From: Gnetum montanum
Taxonomy: Eukaryota; Streptophyta; Gnetopsida; Gnetales; Gnetaceae
NCBI GenBank assembly: GCA_015680685.1
Contig: MNCI01017741.1
Coordinates: 3,268-24,610 of the forward strand
DNA length: 21,343 nt
Reading direction: 5' to 3'
A program made the position numbers and the translations under genes. Under the pieces are notes generated by a model. That model was not told the DNA's origin and did no database searches. It was given only the letters and a program-made list of their open reading frames with translations. Below, piece by piece: positions 10,680 through 20,579 of this stretch; the first letter of the stretch is position 1; every line of letters starts with the position of its first letter.

Positions 10680-11190
10680 AAAATTTTTCTAAGTGTCAAC
10701 ATGAGGCAAATTTCTTCAAAATGTTTGGCACATGCTCCCAATACTGGGACTATGCCCCAAAGCATAGTCAGTATAACATGTAGCACAGAACCAAATTTGT
10801 AAAATTTTCTAAGTGTCGATAGTAGTTGCAAAAAATTTTCTAAGTATTGTGGTATGCTCCCATTCTCCCTACTACACTCTAGAGCATAGTCAGCATAACA
10901 TGCACTTTAGTGGCTAGTTTGCCTAAGTGTCAAGCTAGATGTTGTCAAGGTAGCTTAGAATGGAAGGGACATTTTGGTAGATTTTTTGACTTCCAAGGCC
11001 ACTCCTCTCACTATTCTCCAGAGCTTAGCCAACATAGCCTAGATGAAGACTATACATTTTGCCAACTTTTTCTAAGTGTTAGTGCTATTATCTTACTTTT
11101 TCCTACTATGCCTGAGACTATAGCCATCACTGTACTTCAATTTTTGTAGAATTTGCCTAACTATTGGGCTATTCTCTAGAGCATAGCTAG
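10680..11190 (+). repeat. Degenerate ~117-bp tandem repeats with CTAG palindromes
   Basis: The word TTTTCTAAGTGT or close variants recurs at about 10687, 10803, 10921 (GCCTAAGTGTC) and 11066, and as CTAACTATTGG at 11154, so the first intervals are 116-118 bp. Each interval also carries GAGCATAG or AAGCATAG followed by TCAGYATAACATG (10761, 10877). Inverted repeats occur: GACTATGC/GCATAGTC at 10748-10755/10762-10769, and the 20-nt near-palindrome 11168-11187 centred on CTCTAGAG. Further GAGCATAG words occur at about 11475 and 11505. I read this as U3 of a 5' LTR, because a TATA box follows at 11586. Confidence 0.65.
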
Positions 11191-11585
11191 TGTAGAAATG
11201 GAAGATAGCTTCAAAATGCCTCCATCTCAACTCCAAGACTTCTTCGACCAGTAACATCAGCAATTTGCATATTTTTTTGCACTACCCATCTATCCCAAAT
11301 TGTACCTACTCTTGCCCCCACTTGAAAGAGAGAAAAGTTTAGTCCCAAAGTTTAGCCTCCAAATTGCACTATTTTGCATTATTTGCAAGTAAATTGTGAT
11401 CTTTTCAAATCTAGCACATGTAGTCTTGGTAGCATAGTCATAATCTATCAGTCTCTTGGGGTCCATTGGAGCACACTAGAGCATAGCACCAGTTGCTCCA
11501 GTGGGAGCATAGCTAGGGTTAGCCTAGCCTCAACTACCCCTCTAGCACATGGTGCCCCATCCACATTTCATGTCAATCTAAACCC

Positions 11586-11592
11586 TATAAAT
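11586..11592 (+). promoter_or_regulatory. TATA box upstream of the plus-strand gag-pro element
   Basis: TATAAAT follows the repeat-rich region and lies about 500 bp before the recognisable Gag frame, as expected for a 5' LTR promoter. A weak primer-binding-site candidate, TGGCACCAC at 11689 (compare the tRNA-Lys type TGGCGCC), lies about 100 bp downstream; that assignment is speculative. Confidence 0.5.
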
Positions 11593-12079
11593 GCCCCTAT
11601 GTTTCACATTTTAGGGGTTGGAATTTTTAGGCATTTGATTGGTAATTTCATTTGGTGGTTAGCATTTTGAAACATTTAGCTAGCATGATGGCACCACTAG
11701 CCTCCATGCACAAGCCATGTACATTTCACCTATCTCGTTGACATCCCCTATAATGGCACAAGCCATGACTGAATGATGGACCCTAGCCTCTATGCCCATG
11801 ATGTAGCTTACATAGCAGTATGTGCAATAGCATATGCAATAGACATCTTACATGGTCGTGTAGCCCATAGTGGGGCCATGGATCACTCAAGAAACACAAC
11901 AGGTAGCACAACTGGCGTAGCCTACTACACCCACCTTAAGTTTGAACTAAGCATTCCAACTCATTCAGATGCTCACCAAGGAGGTTTAGCGACTCAAAGC
12001 CTCCTCCTTCAAAATAGTTCATGTGATGGACTTTTACTAGGATGACCCAATCAGTCTTGTAGTCTCATCACTAACATTA

Positions 12080-13905
12080 CCTCCTAGAGTCTAACTTCCC
12101 TAGTTCACTAAATACAATGGTGAAGGGGACCCTTATGTCCATTTAGTGATCTTATGTTCTAAATGCCTTCTATTACAAACATGGCTACATGCAATCATCC
12201 ATGCATTTTCCATGTCCCTAATTGACAAGGCACTAGACTGGTACTGCATATTTCATAGGGCCTCCATATCCTCTTTGGAGGAATTGCTCAATCAATTTGT
12301 CACTTGCTTCAAGTACAACTTAAATCCCAAGGTGATCCTAGATTAACTAATGTAGATCAAGCAAGGCCACTTAGAGCCTATACAAAAATTCATCTAGTGT
12401 TGGAGCACCACACTCAATAAAATTCATGAGCCAATGGCAAAAACCCACTTACTAGCCATTTTCGAAGGTGCAGTGAATAACTTCATTAAGTCAAAGTTGT
12501 ACTACCTTGCCTTGCACTTCCTAAGATAAGAATTTACTCAAACAAAGAGAATTTAACATGTGGTGGAGGCTAGTAAAGACTTAGCCTATGTGGCCTACAA
12601 AAATGCACATGCAAAGAAAGATAAGAAAAATGGCAAGGCAACCACAAATATTGCAATGGTGGCCAATGATGCTAAGCCAAACAATGCCAAACCAATGGCC
12701 AAGGCACCTAAGGCCTTAGCCAATAGCAAGGCATCTAGCTTTGGCACTATGGTGACGAACCAATTTTCATCATCAATGATAATGCGGCAAGCTATTCCAA
12801 GGTTAAACTTTGAGTGCAAGGACCACTCAAAGTACACATAATTTCCCATTAAGTTGTTTGAGCTCTTGGGATAACTAGTTAATGCTAGGTGCATCCAGTG
12901 TAAGAAAATTTTTAAAGATGCTTGCAGGTGTCATGATCTCTACTATTAGCTCCTCAAAATCCCATCATTAGCCACACCAAATGAGCCTCTAGTTCCTCAA
13001 CACTTTATGTTGGACTGATTCTGCCATTACCATCAACTACTCATCCATCACACACACTTCTACATGGCCTTATGGGATGACATACAATGCATGATTGACC
13101 AAGGCCAACTGGTCCTTGATGTAACCAACCTATTTCACCCCAAGAATGAATCAATGGAGGTCTACAAAGACCCTCTCAATGCAAGTGGTGCAGACTACTT
13201 TATCAATGACATTAGCATTGAGGAAAACTCAAACACAACACAAGAGCCATTCATGGTTTGTGTGCCCTCTAACAACAATAGGGCCTCCTTAACATCAACT
13301 AGTTAGAGGTCTCCTTTTGTCATCAAAGAACCACCTCAAGAGCCCATGACACCCTTTATGGTTAGGGCACAAAAGCATGTTGCAACAATAGTAACCTAGA
13401 CACCCTTCATCATTAGGATGCCTCAACGTGTAGACTCGTCACCTACATAGAGTCTAGTGGTGGGGACTACATTAGGCCCTGCCCACCCAAAGGCTCATCC
13501 TACATACAATAATTGGTAGTATCGGTGTTAGCCTAGGAGGTCCAATGAGCACCTCATCAACAAAATGATTAGGAAACATCTAGAGTTAGGTCCACCTAAG
13601 CTTGTCCCCTTGTCCTCCATCCCTATGGGCATGTTGGTTGAAGTAGCCACCACGAGCAATCAATAGCCAAGCAATAAGGCTCAAAAGTAGATAAAAAAAG
13701 CAAAGCCCAAATCTCCTCCCCAAGAGATCTATCTTGTAGGCCACATGGAGGAGGTGAAGGCCAACAAGGAAATTGATAGTGGTAAGGATTTCTTAGATGT
13801 ATTGGCACAAGTTAAATAGGCTTTGGACCAAAAATAACACAACCTTAAGTCTATATGACTTGGTCATGACCTCCTTGGCTCATTGCAAAGCATTAGTTCT
13901 TCATT
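12080..13905 (+). pseudogene. Tat-like retrotransposon Gag polyprotein remnant
   Basis: One frame can be followed from about 12107 to about 13900. It opens with FTKYNGEGDPYVHL and continues with DKALDWYCIFHRASISSLEELLNQF, the conserved core of the Ty3/gypsy retrotransposon Gag domain (the capsid-like part). A Lys/Ala-rich linker follows (12600-12730). Then a decayed zinc knuckle reads FCHYH...HHTHFY...L (about 13018-13066), where the family has C-x2-H...GH-T-x2-C, with the last Cys now Phe, followed by MIDQGQL, which matches the usual I-x-x-G-x-L sequel. Up to 13306 there are ten stops and no indel; one is TGA before FCHYH where Arg (CGA) is usual. Gag would form the particle and bind RNA. 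The start codon is not preserved. Confidence 0.8.
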
Positions 13906-14730
13906 CCTATTAAGGAGGACATCTCAACAAATGAACAAGCCATCCATGCTATGATGCTTCTCCATAAACCTTAGGAATAGGGTTTAACACCCCAAGCTTT
14001 TTGTGATGAGGTGATTAAGGTTGACCTTGAAAATGGTTAATTTATCATTGCACCAATGTTCATAACAATCCACATAGGGCAATGCAAGATTCATAGGGTG
14101 CACGTCAATGATGGGGTAGAAACTAACGTCATCCCATTCCTAGTCATTGACTAGCTTGGTCTCATTGGCCAAATAAAACCCATGAAGACAACATGCATAA
14201 ATTCCTTTAATGGATCACACATTTTTGTAAGGGGAATGGTCATGATAGCTTTCATGATGGGGGATAGATTCCTCACTATAGCCAAATTCATTATCATCGA
14301 GGAGATGCCTAGGTTCAACCTAATCCTGGGAAGGCCCTGGTTAGCCCAACTATGGGTTGTCTCATCATCCATCCATCAAGAGATCCACCTTCCATACAAA
14401 GGTGGAGAAGTGATCATACATGCTGACAATGCAACCCCTCCAACCATCAACAACCTTGATGTAGAATAAGGGTTGGAGATAGAGTTCCTCGATGACATGC
14501 TGCCTATGAAGGATGAGGGTCAACCTTGTCTAGCAAACCTACTCGAGGAACTAAAAGAGGCCAAAAACCTCCTTAAGGAAGCTCTCTAGGTAGAATTACC
14601 CTTCAACATCATGGACAATGGTCTAGGTGAATATCGCCTTGTGCTACCTAGGCCCTATGCATATGCCAATCCACATCAGGTTAGGAAGCAATTACACAAC
14701 TAAGGTATCCCCTTGCTTCAATAGCTGCTA
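13905..14730 (+). pseudogene. Retrotransposon aspartic protease remnant ending the coding region
   Basis: The frame changes near 13900 and then continues through TPQAFCDEVIKVDLENG. The protease is recognisable by HRVHVNDGVETNVIP (about 14092-14139; Tat proteases have Val-Asp-x-Gly-Ser at this loop), SFNGSHIFVRGMV (about 14203-14241), and FNLILGRPWL (about 14313-14342), the conserved second strand of Ty3/gypsy proteases. After it come a short acidic/Leu-rich tail and in-frame stops at 14701 and about 14724. No reverse transcriptase, RNase H or integrase follows on this strand before 19 kb, so the element coded for Gag and protease only, or its pol was removed cleanly. The catalytic loop looks altered (Asn-Asp-Gly-Val in place of Asp-x-Gly-Ser). 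The Gag/protease frame change may be decay rather than programmed. Confidence 0.75.
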
Positions 14731-14929
14731 GGTGCCTACTTGCTTCTAATCTTTGCATGCCCCGTTTGCATTATCCTTGTGTCATTACATTTCACATGGT
14801 TACTTTGGTTTTTCATCATTTATTTTATTATGCATTCATTCTTTTTGTCTATGCATTTTAGTTTTCTTATGCATTAAAAAACACTAAAATACATAAAAAT
14901 CAAAAATTTCAAAATTGCAAGAAAATATA
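14731..14929. other. T-rich then A-rich spacer after the gag-pro region
   Basis: Non-coding and strongly AT-biased: a T-rich half with repeated TATGCATT and ATGCATTTTAG words (about 14829-14873), then an A-rich half from 14874. No gene is visible. It separates the plus-strand protease from the repeat array. Confidence 0.5.
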
Positions 14930-15335
14930 TGTGGCCTACCATGGCCTAAAAATAGCCATCTTTCTTCCATTTTCAAGGCTTGAAAAGGCCTTAGACTAGC
15001 ATACAGCCTGCTACAACCTAAAACTAGTTACCCTACTTCATCATGGCTCAAAAAGGCATTATACTAGCATATAGTTGATGTTGTCCTAAAGCCAACAACC
15101 CTTTTTCTTTTATTTCATCAGCTTGAAATGGCCTAAAACTACTACTATGGTCCACCAAGGCCTTTAACTAGCACCTTGCAGTCCAAAATGGCCTTAAACA
15201 ATCGCTATAGCCTATTGTGGTCTAAAACTGGCAACACTTTTTTCCTTTAATCATAGCCCAAAATGGCCTTAAACTAGTAATCATTGTGGCCTAAAATGAT
15301 CCTAAACTAGCATGGGTATCAAAAATGGCCTAATC
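14930..15335 (+). repeat. Degenerate array of a GGCCTTAAACTAGCA-type word
   Basis: About ten imperfect copies of a core resembling AAAATGGCCTTAAACTAGCA occur at irregular 30-60 bp spacing, for example GGCCTAAAAATAGCC (14951), GGCCTTAGACTAGCA (14988), GGCATTATACTAGCA (15055), GGCCTAAAACTA (15131), GGCCTTTAACTAGCA (15160) and GGCCTTAAACTAGTA (15265). It lies between the 3' end of the Gag-protease frame and the 3' end of the minus-strand gene. It may be a minisatellite of the element's non-coding internal region, which Tat/Ogre-type elements often have. Confidence 0.65.
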
Positions 15336-15441
15336 ACATCAAACCATTGCATCACTAGCATGCAATACTTAGCAAAATGAATGCAAAACTCTATGTAATA
15401 AGTAACCTACATAGCAAAATTAGTTTATCATTGCATCTCCA

Positions 15442-18400
15442 TTAAGCCATCAATAGAATACATGGCATGAATGTATAGTAAAAATTTCCAGGAAATGAAA
15501 AATTTTCCAATAGTAGGGCTACTGAAGTGGTGGTGTTCGATGGGGGTTGAGGCTCCTCTTCCTCTTCCTCTACTACACTGCTAGGGCCTATGGCAATTAC
15601 CTAGTTCCTACTCAACACAACGCAAAATAGTAAACTAGTTAGCAAATACAAAATATGAAAAACTAACATAAAAATCATAAAATAAAAAAAAACTAACATG
15701 AAAGGGTCATGCATCCGTCTTTGAAGGTAATCTATCAAGCCCTCCTCAAGTGTTGGGGAATTTCAACCTTTGATAGCCATGTCTAATCCTCCTAGCCAAA
15801 GTCAATACCCACAAGGATCTTGCCTTTGTCCATAGTGATCCATATAGGTAGCTCCATTGAAAATGTGGTAGAGGAAACCTCTCTTGAGGGCACATTAATC
15901 TACCAGTTTGGAGACCCACTCACCGCTATGTGATGAGCGAAAAACTTGTAAGCCCATGTTCCACAAGTTGCTTCAAGGAATATATCAAGGCAACAATGTT
16001 TGATGGACTCCTCATTATACCATTTAAGGTATATGTTTCACTCATTCTTGTAGTGGTGCTTGTGGTTCATTTGAGTCTTTTTCCACTAATACATCTTTGC
16101 ACTGTTATTTTTCCAATCTTGGTTTTCTTGGGCTAGCAAGTACATCTACAACCATTGCTTGGTAATCTCTCTAGTGCCCTTGTTTTTGCTCTAAATTGAT
16201 GACCAATACTTAGCATAGTTAATCTTGACTATCTACTAAATACTTTCCCCTTGTATATGAGTTTCAAGGAAATCATAATAGGATTGAAAGTCCACCATTT
16301 TGGCATCTTGGCTCACCACCCTATCTTGGAGCTCATGCACCTACTTCCATAGGTGCTCGTTAGTGGGCCTACAAATCTATAACGCTTTCACACATGAAAG
16401 TGTGTACTTACTAGCGACCTCATACATATAGTGGGACACTTTCTCCACTTCAGGTGGAAACTTAGGGATGGCACCCACTTTGGGCACCCTACTCAGACCC
16501 CAGCAAAGCTTAGAACCTATTGGCATAAAACAAGAAAATCAACATTTTCCACAAACTAAGTTTCAAATTGATAAATCAAGACAAGGAAAACAACATCACA
16601 TGCATACCGAGCTCAAGATCTGTCTACTATAGTTGGTCCACCATGTCCTCAACTAGTCCTTCTATAAAGCTAAATTTGTTGGGTACCTCTACCCATGGCT
16701 CCATGTGGTAGGTAGAGGTGGGCACTTGACCCTTGGAAAGTATCTCGATAGCGGCAATGCAATAACACATTTAACAATAATCAAATAGCCAAAGATGCAT
16801 GAGCAAAAAGAGAATAGTAGTAGATGGCAATGAAAAGAAAATACCTAGTAAACACTCAGGTGTGAGAGTAGGGGGATCATCTAGCTACACACCATCAAAG
16901 AGGATATCAAAATTACCCCACTCAAGATGAAGTAGCCCCTCCTCCTCCAACTATTGGAGGATGTTTGTAGCCTCATGTAGTACCTCCTCTTGTGCTTGTC
17001 CATCCTCAGTTTGAGGAGGGACCTCCTTTACTACTACTACTTCTATAGCTGCCCTAGTAGCCCTCTCACCTACTTCAAACAATTCACATACTTGTCAAGG
17101 TTATCATTTTAACACTTAGAATAACAACTTAGCATAATATAGCATAGAATATCATGAAAAACATAAAAAATATACTCACATAAAATGTGAGAAATGCATC
17201 CAATAACTCATACTAACCTAGAACATTTGTATGCAAGTCATGAAACTTTAAATGGATCTTCTTGCCACCTACCTTTTCAACCTCCTGTGTAGGCTCCTCT
17301 ATACGATGTGGCCTCTTAATCTTTATCTTATATGGTCCCACCATCTCTAAAATATAATGCTCTACCTTATCTACATTCTTGGTACTAGCTGATGGGGGTT
17401 CACCTGCACTATCATGCTAGTAGTGAGATCACCCTGAGTGACCTTTAGTTGTTATGGAAAATGGCTCACCAATCACTAGTAGGGGGTCCTCCACTTACAT
17501 GGTAGTGAATAAGTGCATGATACATAGCTTTGAGAGTTATGTGTGGTCTTGCATCACCCATTGTCGATCCTCACGAACCATAATAAATTCCACAAACCTT
17601 CGTATGCATCCTACAAAGAATGCAAAATGCAGATGTGACCTCACCTAGTGGTTGTGGTGCAACTTGATGATCTTAGCATGTAGGCCATTGGTAATGTGAG
17701 AGGCCCATTTGTACCTTGTGCCTTCCTCTAGCACATCCCTCATCACTCAAACCTGCTCCACCCTAAGTATTTTTCCTTGGAAGAGTAGATTTAGAAATGC
17801 ATAGACATGGAAGAGAGGGTAAAGCTCATGGACCATAGGCACCTACACTTTCTTAACAAGTATGCCTTTATGAGATCGAGAAGTTCCTAGCCACATCTCG
17901 ACATCACCTCAATGGTCCACCTCTCTATTGGTCTTATCAATGACCAACAAGTCATTAGAGGTCCAAGATCACCCTCACATCATGTACCTGCATGACAAAG
18001 TGATGAGTGTCGTTACTAAAGGAATCAATAATATTAACCATTTCAACCATCAGAATGTGTAGGCTAAGGGCCAAGAAAAAGTCCATCAACTTAGCCTGTG
18101 TAAGCCTATTAGTCAACTCTACTAGGACCTAGTAGCACAACCAATGCTACGCACACTCAACATCACCATACTTCATAATGAGGATAGCCTTAATGCAACC
18201 TGTAGCAACCATTGTGACCTCTCCTGAAGAAACTATGGTTGCAATACAGGGAAAAGCAATGTTAGCATCATGTAAAAAGTTAAAGTAACAAACACATGAG
18301 AGAAAATCGATAAACTGCTTACATGTAACAAAATATGTACATGATGCTATTAGTGGAACTGGTGCCTCCTGGATGCTAGGTACACTGTCAACCCACTCCA

Positions 18401-18867
18401 CATCCAACCAACCATGGATCCAACACCTCTTATAGTCTTTTAGATACCGATGAGGGTACTTTGCCAAGTTGGATCCAATTTTCCTGATCACCCCCTCATG
18501 AACACTCTTTCTGGATGAAAACCCTTGTAGGGAAATGTGGGTTAGGTTTAGGGCCCCCTCCTCATCATGCAATTCCTACTCATCAATTCTAAACCTAGCA
18601 ATAAACATGAGTATTTAACACCTTATTATGAGCTAATAGCAAAAGGAATAACACAAGAATCATAGGGACACTAACCCTCCAGCATAGTACACTATCCCAA
18701 GGGGTTCTAAAACAGGGTATACATGCACTGAGCAATTAAGAGGGTGTTCCTCTTACTATAACAACTAAATTTTGACATCTTCCAAATCTTGGATAAAGGC
18801 CTAATTCCCCTAGGGCCATGACCTAACCCCCTACTCTTCCATCACTAGTATTAGGGTCATTGGACAT
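15442..18867 (-). pseudogene. Broken multi-intron gene of unknown family, antisense to gag-pro
   Basis: I do not recognise the product. A plausible start is the ATG at 18867 (MSNDPNTSDGRVG). Exons joined by GT-AG introns can be traced with frame kept: intron 1 18675-18595 (81 bp, phase 2, joining YYAGG to FRIDE), intron 2 18322-18224 (99 bp, phase 1), intron 3 17217-17070 (148 bp, phase 1, HTNVL to GERATRA), intron 4 16844-about 16732 (phase 1 with a 1-nt ambiguity), intron 5 16607-16517 (91 bp, phase 1, DLELG to SKLCWGL), intron 6 15697-15608 (90 bp, phase 2, RMHDPFM). The longest open piece is 18572-18147. Later parts include HAKIIKLHHNH (about 17660), a Pro/Glu-rich linker, and a helical LQDRVVSQDAKMVDF (about 16325-16280); the end has six consecutive Glu (about 15570-15553). 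In-frame stops and some frame changes remain, so it is dead. It may be an antisense ORF of a Tat element or a captured host gene. Confidence 0.6.
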
Positions 18868-19127
18868 GATCCTCAAAATGCTTTAGTTTTCCCCAGGCAG
18901 TAATGTCTCCATAATGACACCAATAGCTTTCATCGCTAAGTGTGACCATATCATCACACTGAAGTGTTAAAGCAAGAATTCTAGGAACTTGCATGATCCT
19001 AGACAAAACCATAAGATCTAGTGATCCAACTACATGTCTAATGTGGGCATGTTTAAAATGGGCTTGCTCATATAACAAAGGATGCCAACAAGCTCTAGAA
19101 TGATGAGGATTGGCTTCAACAATACCC
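18857..19127 (-). pseudogene. Possible upstream exon or leader ORF of the antisense gene
   Basis: About 90 codons without a stop follow a splice-acceptor-like TTTATAGTTTCAG (AG at 19129-19128). The translation (for example HIRHVVGSLDLMVLSRIMQVP and DESYWCHYGDITAWGKLKHF) has a normal protein composition but no family I know. It ends in a stop just after the ATG proposed as the start of the downstream gene and overlaps it in another frame, so it could be an upstream exon linked by a lost donor site, a separate fragment, or chance. Confidence 0.35.
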
Positions 19128-19129
19128 TG

Positions 19130-19575
19130 AAACTATAAAAGCAATAAGAAAATGGCATTAGTATACATTGGATGCATAAAAATACATTAAATTACATCTT
19201 CAAAAAATTAGCCAAGTTAATATAGAGTAGCATAACATTGCAAGAAATATATCCTTAGGATCCCCTACAGGTCCTACAGGCATAGGATGTCAATACACAC
19301 ATTTGACACACCTAGTGCTCATTGGAGTAAAGAACTAATGTAGCATTATAATTTTTCTTTACATTTTCATGTTATGCATTGTCTCTGTTTGCATGTTTTA
19401 GCATGTTTGACATGTTCAGTTTGCAAGTTTGGCATTTTGGCAAAGCGCTGGTACACTTTACATTTAGTTTCACCTGTGACATTCTAGCTCTTTGCATTCT
19501 CACACATAGCATTCTCATGTTTGGAATTTTATTTTCACACTTAGTGAATTATTCACTTTTTATACATTGTAAATT
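19130..19575. other. AT-rich non-coding stretch
   Basis: No convincing gene. It contains a TTTGCATG/TTAGCATGTTTGACATG-rich section (19388-19415). The plus-strand open frame at 19379-19591 is Phe/Leu/Cys-rich and low-complexity and is probably fortuitous. AGGATGTCAATAC at 19285 resembles the LTR end at 21230-21240 but is not followed by a primer-binding site. Confidence 0.4.
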
Positions 19576-19579
19576 TTCA

Positions 19580-19830
19580 ATTTTTTTCTAACTTTAGGAA
19601 GCATAACCTAGGGTACTCACAAAAATATTCTAACTCTAGGTTACCCCTCCCTAAGAGAGTAACCTAGGTAAATGAAAAAAATTAATTTTAACTATTAGCT
19701 ATGCTTATCAGAGAGCATAGCCCCTAAAAGCCATAAAAATTTTCTAACTATTGGCTATGCACCCTAGGGAGCATAGCCCCAAAACATGAAAAAAATCAAA
19801 AAAAATTCTAATGGTTGGGAGTGTAGTCCA
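19580..19830 (+). repeat. Array of CTAG-centred hairpins
   Basis: Units start with CTAACTWTW-like words at about 19588, 19630, 19690, 19744 and a weak one at 19808. Three carry inverted repeats: CTAGGTTAC/GTAACCTAG (19636-19644/19659-19667), GCTATGC/GCATAGC (19698-19704/19715-19721), and GGCTATGC/GCATAGCC (19753-19760/19771-19778). The last encloses CCCTAGGG, so 19753-19778 is a 26-nt palindrome with one mismatched pair. The unit CTAACTATTGGCTATGC matches CTAACTATTGGGCTAT at 11154, linking this array to the U3-like region at 10.7-11.5 kb. It is therefore a candidate 3' U3 of the gag-pro element. Confidence 0.7.
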
Positions 19831-19879
19831 AAAATGCAAACGAAATTTTTAAAAAGTAAAAAAAAAAAAAAAAACTAAC

Positions 19880-20570
19880 TACTGCTTCCATCACCATGTT
19901 GCACCTTTGTTCTAGGAACCATGACCCCTTCATAGTGCCACCTAGCCATGTTGTGCTAAGGTGCTCGCCATGGACATGGCCTATCATGGCTCTTCCTAGC
20001 CCTTTGCTTCGCCACAATTGCCACTATCTCCATGGACATGCTGTTCACCCTACCCTAGCCTCAAGTCCACATGGGATAAATAAAAAATCTCCCTTCCCTA
20101 GCGTCATGCACCTTGTAGCCCTTCCTTTTCTTTTCATTAGTCCTCCTTTTTATTTTCTTCATCCCTACTTTTTCTTTTCATTAGCCTTAGGACCACTGCC
20201 AAACCTTGATTCCTCTAGTCACATAGTCATACAAAAGATTAGAGAAGGATGAGGGAGTCCAATGATCCCTCACTTCCAGATCATGGTCACCTTGGCTGCA
20301 ACTACAAAACCCTCATTTTTACCCTTTCCCCCTTTCCCTAACCACAACCATAAAGTCCTTGTTTTTGCTGATTCCCTCCATTCCCCACATAGCACCAAGA
20401 ACAAAATCCTTACCCCACACATAGCCATACCCTACCACTGTGATAGACCAAGAGGCATACTCCTTGGCCACACCCCAGTCGCATGATGCCACACAAGAAA
20501 AGAGAAGAAAAATGTACAAATCAAAACCAATCACCCACAAACGTGCCCTCTCTTCCTGGCCATGGCAGCC
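19880..20570. other. C- and pyrimidine-rich region without clear gene
   Basis: The composition changes to C/T-rich on the plus strand after an A17 tract (19858-19874). The open frames 19896-20252 and 20262-20486 are Pro/His/Ser-rich with no domain and differ in frame; I do not support them as genes. A 15-bp direct repeat TTTTCTTTTCATTAG occurs at 20126-20140 and 20170-20184. ATAAATAAAA near 20076 is TATA-like. This may be the remainder of a 3' LTR or the flank of the next element. Confidence 0.4.
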
Positions 20571-20579
20571 ATGCTAGCC

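Noticed and set aside
10680-11190. CRISPR-like array
   Set aside because: Repeats are degenerate, unit spacing varies, spacers are related to each other, and the context is a eukaryotic LTR element.
11689-11700. tRNA-Lys type primer-binding site for the gag-pro element
   Set aside because: Only the first 7-8 bases fit, with a mismatch, and no LTR end could be defined in front of it; mentioned only as a weak candidate.
12595-12894. Minus-strand open frame of 99 codons
   Set aside because: It lies opposite the Lys/Ala-rich Gag linker; its Leu/Ala/Phe-rich translation is the expected mirror of that composition.
17600-17660. Possible 42-bp intron (GTGAGG...TTTGTAG) in the antisense gene
   Set aside because: It is too short for a plant intron, and the reading frame passes through it with sensible sequence on both sides.
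19896-20252. Plus-strand open frame of 118 codons
   Set aside because: It is Pro/His/Ser/Phe-rich, has no domain, and follows the pyrimidine-rich composition; the adjacent open frame is in another phase.
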